A stretch of DNA of 12,202 bases from Acidobacteriaceae bacterium (GTDB lineage Bacteria; Acidobacteriota; Terriglobia; Terriglobales; Acidobacteriaceae): NCBI GenBank assembly GCA_003156235.1, contig PMGP01000289.1, positions 1 through 12,202 of the forward strand, written 5' to 3'. The notes below the pieces were generated by a model that was not told the origin of the DNA, searched no databases, and saw only the letters and a program-made list of their open reading frames with translations. Shown piece by piece: positions 7,104 through 12,202 of the stretch. The position numbers and the translations under genes are program-made. Within the stretch, counting starts at the first letter, position 1, and the number at the start of each line of letters is the position of its first letter.

Positions 7104-8301
7104 GAGTAACACAATTAACGCTAGTCTCTTTACCGGCTCGATTTCCGAGCTGCTGCACCCGCCTGCTAGCCAAATCCCCTTCCTTGACGGTTTGCGATCT
7201 ATAGCCGTGTTGCTTGTGGTCAGTGCGCATCTAACTGGAAGATTTGTAGACGTGTATGGCCCCAATCTTTATTCGCGATTGCCCTTCGTAGCGAACGGGG
7301 CGGTCGGCGTCGATCTGTTTTTCGTCCTCAGCGGTTTCTTTATTGGCGGTCAATTGTGGAAGGAGCTTCGAGACCGGGGAACCATCAATGTGGGCCGGTT
7401 TGTTTTGCGCCGCGGATTTCGAATCTGGCCATTGTACTTCTTCATGTACCTATGTGTGCTTACGTTTGAGCTCACATTGGGACACGGCGCCGCGGCTAAG
7501 GAATACGGTTGGTCAGACCTTGTCTTTATTACCAACTTCCACAGCCGCGGTCTGGTCATGGGAAGCTGGTCTCTCTGCACTGAAGAGCAGTTTTACATAG
7601 TTGCGCCGCTTGCGCTGTTTCTTTTTGCGCGTCATTTGAGGTTGATTCGAAGGTGCCGCCCTTGGTTGTGGGGACTGCTGTTTTCCGTCCCGCTCATCCG
7701 GACAATTGTGTGGATACACGCAACCGGTCACTTCTTCCAGCATAGTCCGAGGGTCTGGATGGATTCGATTTACTTTACTCCCTACACTCATTGTGATGGG
7801 CTGATCATGGGAATGATCATCGCGAATCTTTGGGTAACGCGCGAGAAACCGGCTTCAAGACTCGCCACTCCCATCATCCTGGCGGCAGCGGCGATCGTAC
7901 TATCAATTGTGTTGAACCAGATTCAAAAAGAGATTTTCCAGTTTACGATCTCCGCGTTGGTTTTTGGATCGTTTGTCTGGCTGGGAATTCAGCGTAACTT
8001 GCCTATCTTCAACTCACGAATCTTTTATTGGATATCTCGCCTGTCTTACGGCATGTATCTGAATCATGATTATATGTGTCCTTGGATCGTGCGTGTGCTG
8101 CTTTCAAGACTGCCCTTCACGGTGCAATTCCCCGTCCTCGCCAACATCATTGGTTTCGCATTGATCACGCTGTTTTCGGTTGTGATAGCGCTGGTGACCT
8201 TCTGCTTCGTGGAATACCCGTTCCTGCAAATGAGAAAGATCGTGCTGAGGCGGCATTCGGCCCCGCCTGCTCCCATTGCCCCGTCGCCGACATCAAAGTA
8301 A
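7090..8301 (+). CDS. Acyltransferase family 3 (OafA/YrhL-like) integral membrane protein
   Basis: This 403-residue polytopic membrane protein of the acyltransferase-3 family transfers acetyl or other acyl groups from the cytoplasm to sugars of surface polysaccharides. The family's R-X10-H signature is present as R36 and H47 in the first membrane segment (FLDGLRSIAVLLVVSAH). Also visible are GVDLFFVLSGFF (73-84), the arginine-rich RRGFRIWPLYF (108-118), and SWSLCTEEQFY (159-169), a close match to the conserved SWSLSVEEQFY. About ten hydrophobic segments follow. I chose ATG 7090 over an in-frame TTG at 7081. GAGG lies only 3 bases before this ATG, so translation may depend on coupling from the small frame upstream. 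A 30-residue tail precedes the first membrane helix. It probably O-acylates the polysaccharide made by its neighbours. A 36-base gap with no clear terminator hairpin separates it from the convergent gene. Confidence 0.92.
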   Translation: MKLFRSNTINASLFTGSISELLHPPASQIPFLDGLRSIAVLLVVSAHLTGRFVDVYGPNLYSRLPFVANGAVGVDLFFVLSGFFIGGQLWKELRDRGTINVGRFVLRRGFRIWPLYFFMYLCVLTFELTLGHGAAAKEYGWSDLVFITNFHSRGLVMGSWSLCTEEQFYIVAPLALFLFARHLRLIRRCRPWLWGLLFSVPLIRTIVWIHATGHFFQHSPRVWMDSIYFTPYTHCDGLIMGMIIANLWVTREKPASRLATPIILAAAAIVLSIVLNQIQKEIFQFTISALVFGSFVWLGIQRNLPIFNSRIFYWISRLSYGMYLNHDYMCPWIVRVLLSRLPFTVQFPVLANIIGFALITLFSVVIALVTFCFVEYPFLQMRKIVLRRHSAPPAPIAPSPTSK

Positions 8302-8337
8302 TTAGTCCGTCATTCGCAAGTGAGAGAACTAGGGACA

Positions 8338-9363
8338 CTACGTAGGTCGAATCAGGTCGGCGATGGCGCGGTACATCTCATAAGCCGTTGCCCAGTGAAT
8401 CTCGGTGCCTCTTCGGTCCGCTTCTTCCGCTAGTTGGGCGAAGAGGCTGCTCAAGCCTCCGCCGAGTAGCGGCCCGAAATTCCCCTCCATCGCGCCGTGG
8501 GTGTATAGCTTCAAAAATATGTCTTCGCCGATGGAAGGAGCCAGGTCGAACCATCGGCGCACACGCGAAGGTGTCGGCAAATCGTTGCCGGCAAGCTCAC
8601 CGGTTTCCAGACGCGGCATTAGCCGTTCGCTAAAGCGCAAGCCGAACGGACCGGTAATCATCAGCAAGTCTCCGCGTCTGCCACCGCCAACAGTAGCTTC
8701 GATTCCGCGATCGAAGGACTTGGGACGATTGCCGGGGTTGCTCGTGCACCAGTAGATTTGGTTAAGAACGCGCCCTTGAGTCGCTGAGGGAGCGGACGGC
8801 ATAGTGAAGTCGGCATAGCAGCCCAGATCGCGCAGCAATGCGATCTCGCCGCTGAGGCCGCAGCGCTTGCCATCCGGGCGTGAGTTGTCCAGCGCCCAGT
8901 TTCCATGGATAAAGCCAAAGACAGTGCGTCCGTCCTGCTGGCGCAGAAGTCCATGGTCACAAGTCAGGCGGCGGCAGTAATCGGTGACTTTCCGTATAAA
9001 GGAATCGCTCAACTCGTGGTCGTGATGTAGATGCACTTCCACGTCGCCGATACCGAGACGAACAATCTCCGCTATCCCATCAAGTAGATCGCGCCGGTAC
9101 TCTTCTTGCGGGTAGAAGAAGCTATACTGCGGGTGCTGCCCCGCGCTGTCCCGAGGAGCGTCATCTGCTATACGTGGCCATTTCTCGCGCCACTGCGCGA
9201 CGCGGCCAAGCGCTGTTTCTATGGACACGCCCCTGCCCAGAGGCTCGTAGTGATCGGTGATTGCAACCCAGGCGCGCTTCGGCTTCCTTGGCTGCATGCT
9301 CTTACGCAGTCGGTCTCTCAAATACGGCGCAAGCCAGATTTCCGCGTGTCGTGGGAGCTTCAT
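8338..9363 (-). CDS. Polysaccharide deacetylase-like (NodB/CE4-type barrel) protein
   Basis: This 341-residue protein looks like a divergent member of the glycoside hydrolase/deacetylase beta-alpha barrel superfamily. Possible metal and catalytic residues are ITDHYEP (35-41, Asp37/His38), a histidine cluster HLHHDHE (111-117), HGNWALDNS (153-161) and YTHGAMEGN (287-295). Classical CE4 enzymes use Asp plus two His for Zn2+, so an Asp/His set fits, but the spacing is not the textbook TFDD/HxxxH pattern. No signal peptide is evident with this start, so action in the cytoplasm on a lipid-linked unit is possible. An in-frame GTG (9447) and TTG (9465) would add a hydrophobic N-terminus (LNGLFLLIAHSPLVAIAL), which could be a membrane anchor; neither has a strong ribosome site, nor does the ATG. 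It stands alone on the minus strand within plus-strand genes. The substrate is unknown. Confidence 0.72.
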   Translation of the reverse strand: MKLPRHAEIWLAPYLRDRLRKSMQPRKPKRAWVAITDHYEPLGRGVSIETALGRVAQWREKWPRIADDAPRDSAGQHPQYSFFYPQEEYRRDLLDGIAEIVRLGIGDVEVHLHHDHELSDSFIRKVTDYCRRLTCDHGLLRQQDGRTVFGFIHGNWALDNSRPDGKRCGLSGEIALLRDLGCYADFTMPSAPSATQGRVLNQIYWCTSNPGNRPKSFDRGIEATVGGGRRGDLLMITGPFGLRFSERLMPRLETGELAGNDLPTPSRVRRWFDLAPSIGEDIFLKLYTHGAMEGNFGPLLGGGLSSLFAQLAEEADRRGTEIHWATAYEMYRAIADLIRPT

Positions 9364-9708
9364 GAGATAAGGTTTACCTTTCAGCGCTATGGCCACTAGC
9401 GGCGAATGCGCTATGAGCAAAAACAACCCGTTTAGAGTATCGAGCACGGTTTGTTCCAGTGTCAAAGCCCCAAGGATAATTCTTGGCCTTCATCTCACAA
9501 TTTGTGGCATGAGTTGTATATCAAACAACGGCGAAAACCGTTACGTTAATCGCTACCAGCCGCTGTGTTTTCTTCCGTCGCTGAGCGCCTGGCTCACACC
9601 GATTCAGTTCAAGATCCGCTCCACTGTCGCACCGGTTATGCAGCGCTCAAGAGTAACCGGATTTACGCAATCCATGGAGCCGGAGCTGCCATTTGGGTTA
9701 TCCTGATC
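9364..9708. other. Divergent intergenic region of 345 bases
   Basis: This stretch separates the minus-strand deacetylase-like gene from the plus-strand ligase gene and should hold promoters for both. I see no convincing -35/-10 pair. It contains one short hairpin, AACGG (9527-9531) and CCGTT (9538-9542) around CGAAAA. In-frame extensions of both genes enter it: to 9465 leftward by GTG or TTG, and to a GTG at 9565 rightward. The part with no possible coding is therefore 9466-9564. Confidence 0.5.
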
Positions 9709-11145
9709 ATGTCTGTCACCTTCAATCAGGCGATCACAATGGGCTTTGTTCTTAGCATTCTGTATTTCGTTACGTCCTACCTCACGCCACCTGTCCTGTT
9801 TGGGCCGCTAGCGGTATATCGTATTGAGCTTATTCTGGCAATAGCAATATTTGTCATATCGATTCCTAAGCTGAGGGGATCAATCATTTTGAAAACGCCA
9901 CAGTCTCTGGCCTTGATCGGGTTGGCGTTTGCTGGGTCTTTGTCCATTCTTTTCGGAATGCATTGGGTCGCGGGAGCCGTGCAGGTGTTTCCGGTGTTCC
10001 TCCCTTGCGCATATGCTTACTTCCTTGTGTGCCTGCACTGCAACTCGAAGAAGAAGTTGCAGGTCGTTGTGCTTATGCTGCTGTTTGTCTGCCTGTTTGT
10101 GATTTCGCACGGGTACTATGATCTGCGCCATGGAGTTTCGCAGAGCGGCCCCGTTCAGTCAGGGACCACAGAGAGCGTCAACTCATATCTTTGGGACATG
10201 GAGCACCCATACCTTCTAGAAATGAAGAATGACGCGGGAGAGTCGTTTTATCGGCTTAAAGGACAGGGACTCATTAACGACCCAAACGACTTTGGACAAG
10301 TGATCGTCTGTCTGATTCCGCTGCTGTTCATCTTTTGGCGTCCGAAAAAGATGCTAAGAAATATCGTGTTTGTGGTGTTGCCGGTGTGTGCGCTACTTTT
10401 CGGGATGTATTTGACACACTCGCGCGGCGCCCTGCTGGCTTTGATGGCGATAATGATCGTGGCGGCGCGGCGCCGCACAGGGACACTGCCTGCGCTGCTG
10501 ATTGCAGGCGGCGTGTTTGTTGCGGCAATGTCCCTGAATTTTACAGGCGGTCGCGACATTTCCGCAAATGCCGGCTCGGACCGCACAGCCCTTTGGAGTG
10601 CGGGTTTACAAATGCTGAAGTCTCATCCGTTATTCGGCGTTGGTTTCGGGAATTTTATTGATAATTGCGATCATTGCGGTCTTACAGCGCATAACTCACT
10701 GGTAATCTGCGCGGCAGAACTTGGTCTGTTCGGCTTGTTCTTCTGGTGTCTGTTCTTGCTTTCTTCGGTGAGGGACGCTCTGACAATTGCTTCGCCAGCT
10801 AAGGTGAGTGAAGCAGAACCGATTCTATCCGAGAAGGACTTTTTTCCACTGGCGACAAAGGAGGTTAAAGTTGTCGACAAGGCGGAGGTCAACCACTTGG
10901 GACGACTGCTGGTGTTGTCGTTTACCGGATTTCTTGTTGCGGGTTGGTTTCTGTCTCGCACCTACGTCATGACCTTTTTCCTGTTGGGCGGAGCGGTCGA
11001 GGTGGTTTATGAGATAGCTTTGCGGCAAGGAATGATCGCTCCACGCCTGCGGCTGGCGCGCGCGCTTTCTTATTCTGGCGGATTGGCTGTATTGCTGGTA
11101 TTGCTGATGTACATCCTGCTTCGAACAGTGAATCTGATGCACTAA
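9709..11145 (+). CDS. O-antigen ligase / Wzy-like polymerase family membrane protein
   Basis: From ATG 9709 this is a 478-residue polytopic inner-membrane protein with about ten to twelve hydrophobic segments. The Wzy_C/O-antigen ligase core is clear: a periplasmic loop ending in RLKGQGLINDPNDFG (about 182-196), LTHSRGALLAL (235-245), then DRTALWSAGLQMLKSHPLFG (291-310), GVGFGNF and AHNSLVICAAELGL (327-340). R239 and H328 are candidates for the conserved loop Arg and His used to transfer undecaprenyl-linked glycan. The family includes both ligases and polymerases and the sequence does not separate them. A charged hydrophilic insert (about residues 362-398) lies between two late helices. An upstream in-frame GTG at 9565 was not used because the added 48 residues look unlike a membrane protein start. 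The next gene, 84 bases downstream, is a glycosyltransferase on the same strand. Confidence 0.88.
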   Translation: MSVTFNQAITMGFVLSILYFVTSYLTPPVLFGPLAVYRIELILAIAIFVISIPKLRGSIILKTPQSLALIGLAFAGSLSILFGMHWVAGAVQVFPVFLPCAYAYFLVCLHCNSKKKLQVVVLMLLFVCLFVISHGYYDLRHGVSQSGPVQSGTTESVNSYLWDMEHPYLLEMKNDAGESFYRLKGQGLINDPNDFGQVIVCLIPLLFIFWRPKKMLRNIVFVVLPVCALLFGMYLTHSRGALLALMAIMIVAARRRTGTLPALLIAGGVFVAAMSLNFTGGRDISANAGSDRTALWSAGLQMLKSHPLFGVGFGNFIDNCDHCGLTAHNSLVICAAELGLFGLFFWCLFLLSSVRDALTIASPAKVSEAEPILSEKDFFPLATKEVKVVDKAEVNHLGRLLVLSFTGFLVAGWFLSRTYVMTFFLLGGAVEVVYEIALRQGMIAPRLRLARALSYSGGLAVLLVLLMYILLRTVNLMH

Positions 11146-11173
11146 TTCAAGCAATCACGCGGCTTACGCGGCC

Positions 11174-11233
11174 ATGTTCGATATACAGTACGAGCTGGTT
11201 CCTACTGTCGGAGGTTTGCACAAATCTATATGA
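11174..11233 (+). CDS. Possible 19-residue leader peptide overlapping a glycosyltransferase start
   Basis: ATG 11174 opens a 19-codon frame whose TGA (11231-11233) overlaps the ATG of the next gene as ATGA. The only good ribosome site nearby, GGAGG at 11210-11214, lies inside this frame and is 15 bases from the glycosyltransferase ATG. Coupled translation could explain that long spacing. The leader itself has no clear ribosome site, and a frame this short may be chance. Confidence 0.2.
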   Translation: MFDIQYELVPTVGGLHKSI

Positions 11234-12202
11234 AGATTGCGCATGTTATAGACAGCATGGAGGTAGGCGGCGCCGAGACGCTTGTCTCGCAGATGTGCCG
11301 CCTGCAGCGAGAACAGGGTCACGACCCGTACGTCTATGCGGTCTTGACACTTGGCCCGCTTGGCGAACGGATGCGAGCAGAAGGCTTCGCCGTGCAGGCC
11401 AATGCGGGTCGTCACCTGTCAGATGCCACGCGGAATTTCTTCCGCATCTTCAAAGAGTTGCATCCCGACGTGGTCCATCTTCATAATCCAACGCCGACAG
11501 TGTATGCAGCCATGGCTGCCCGGATGGCGGGCGTGCCAAGTATAATTTCTACGCGGCATAGCCTGGTGGCCCCGCCGCGCAGGCTGATTATTGAGTTGAA
11601 ATACGCCTTGGCGGCTACCTGTTGCGACTGGATCGTAGGCATCTGCGATGCAACCACAGGCAATCTGAAAAGCATGCACAGTGTTCCGATGCGAAAGATT
11701 GTGCGCGTTTATAATGGCGCAGATCCGGTGTCGCGAGTGGCAAGAGAACGGTGGCCGCCGAAGAGCGGATTCACGCTGGTTTACGTTGGTCGGCTCGAGC
11801 CCGTAAAGAACCATGCGCTGCTGCTGAATGCCTTTCGCTCTGCGCTTCAGTCCATGCCGGGTTTGCGGCTATGGATGGTAGGCGATGGCAGCGAACGCAA
11901 GATGTTGGAGAACCTGGCCGTGGAGTTGGGCATCCATACGCAAGTGACCTTCTGGGGACAGCAGTTTGACGTGGCGCCGTTTTTTTCCGCGGCTGATGCC
12001 TTCATCATGTCGTCGAAGTCGGAGGGGTTGCCCGTATCGCTTTTGCAAGCCTTTTCTCTGGGACTGCCGGCAATCGTGACCGACGTGGGCGGGATGGCGG
12101 AAGTTGTTCGGCTGGCACGGGCGGGGTTCACGGTGCCCGCAACTGATCCTGCTGAAATGGCCGCCGCGATTCTCAGGCTGGCTAACAACGATGAGGAACG
12201 GT
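11230..12202 (+). CDS. GT4-family glycosyltransferase, 3' end beyond the window
   Basis: The frame stays open from ATG 11230 to the window edge (324 codons seen), so the last C-terminal residues are missing. It is a retaining GT-B enzyme: MKIAHVIDSMEVGGAE at the N-terminus carries the acceptor-side glycine loop, VVHLHNPTP (81-89) is typical of the family, and the donor half has LVYVGRLEPVKNH (183-195) with the conserved Arg188 and Lys193. The EX7E motif is altered: E265 is present, but the second position is Gln273 (CAA, 12046-12048) in EGLPVSLLQ. Related GT4 proteins with Gln there seem to exist, so activity is not excluded. It follows the ligase gene in the same direction and probably adds a sugar to the same polysaccharide. 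GGAGG is 15 bases upstream, which is long. Confidence 0.92.
   Translation, partial: MKIAHVIDSMEVGGAETLVSQMCRLQREQGHDPYVYAVLTLGPLGERMRAEGFAVQANAGRHLSDATRNFFRIFKELHPDVVHLHNPTPTVYAAMAARMAGVPSIISTRHSLVAPPRRLIIELKYALAATCCDWIVGICDATTGNLKSMHSVPMRKIVRVYNGADPVSRVARERWPPKSGFTLVYVGRLEPVKNHALLLNAFRSALQSMPGLRLWMVGDGSERKMLENLAVELGIHTQVTFWGQQFDVAPFFSAADAFIMSSKSEGLPVSLLQAFSLGLPAIVTDVGGMAEVVRLARAGFTVPATDPAEMAAAILRLANNDEER

Noticed and set aside
8302..8337. Bidirectional terminator between the acyltransferase and the deacetylase-like gene
   Set aside because: No stable inverted repeat with a T-tract was found in the 36-base gap.
9565..9708. N-terminal extension of the ligase from a GTG
   Set aside because: The added residues are polar and unlike a family N-terminus; ATG 9709 starts right at the first membrane segment.

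Overview
The window reads as part of an exopolysaccharide/capsule locus from a soil-type bacterium of moderately high G+C content. The gene repertoire looks most like Acidobacteriota (Terriglobia), in which pyrR, B12-type radical SAM proteins, GT4 glycosyltransferases and O-antigen-ligase-like proteins often lie close together. The taxonomic guess is inference from protein style; no marker gene is present. No RNA gene, insertion sequence, CRISPR array or integrase was seen.

Layout: pyrR (214-783, +) is a pyrimidine regulator at the left edge, unrelated to the rest. A minus-strand operon follows, read right to left. It starts with a GT4 glycosyltransferase (4316-5542), followed by the broken 5' end of a second GT4 gene (4158-4319), a cobalamin-binding-type radical SAM protein (2671-4092), an intact GT4 glycosyltransferase (1426-2610) and a YdcF/SanA-like DUF218 membrane protein (806-1429). 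Two junctions in this run are ATGA stop/start overlaps.

Divergent from that operon on the plus strand are an AlgD-like nucleotide-sugar 6-dehydrogenase (5646-6941), a possible 46-residue small gene (6963-7103) and an acyltransferase-3 membrane protein (7090-8301). A minus-strand NodB/polysaccharide-deacetylase-like protein (8338-9363) converges on it. After a 345-base divergent intergenic stretch come an O-antigen ligase/polymerase-like membrane protein (9709-11145) and a GT4 glycosyltransferase (from 11230) that runs off the right edge.

Taken together, the genes would make a uronic-acid-containing polysaccharide. The dehydrogenase supplies an acidic sugar nucleotide, the GT4 enzymes build the repeat unit on the cytoplasmic face, the acyltransferase and the deacetylase-like protein modify it, and the ligase/polymerase joins units outside the membrane. 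No flippase, chain-length regulator, outer-membrane exporter or initiating sugar-phosphate transferase is inside the window, so the locus probably continues beyond it. The most unusual points are the truncated GT4 gene still coupled by ATGA to its upstream neighbour, the loss of the conserved glutamate in that neighbour, and a B12/radical SAM enzyme placed between glycosyltransferases.
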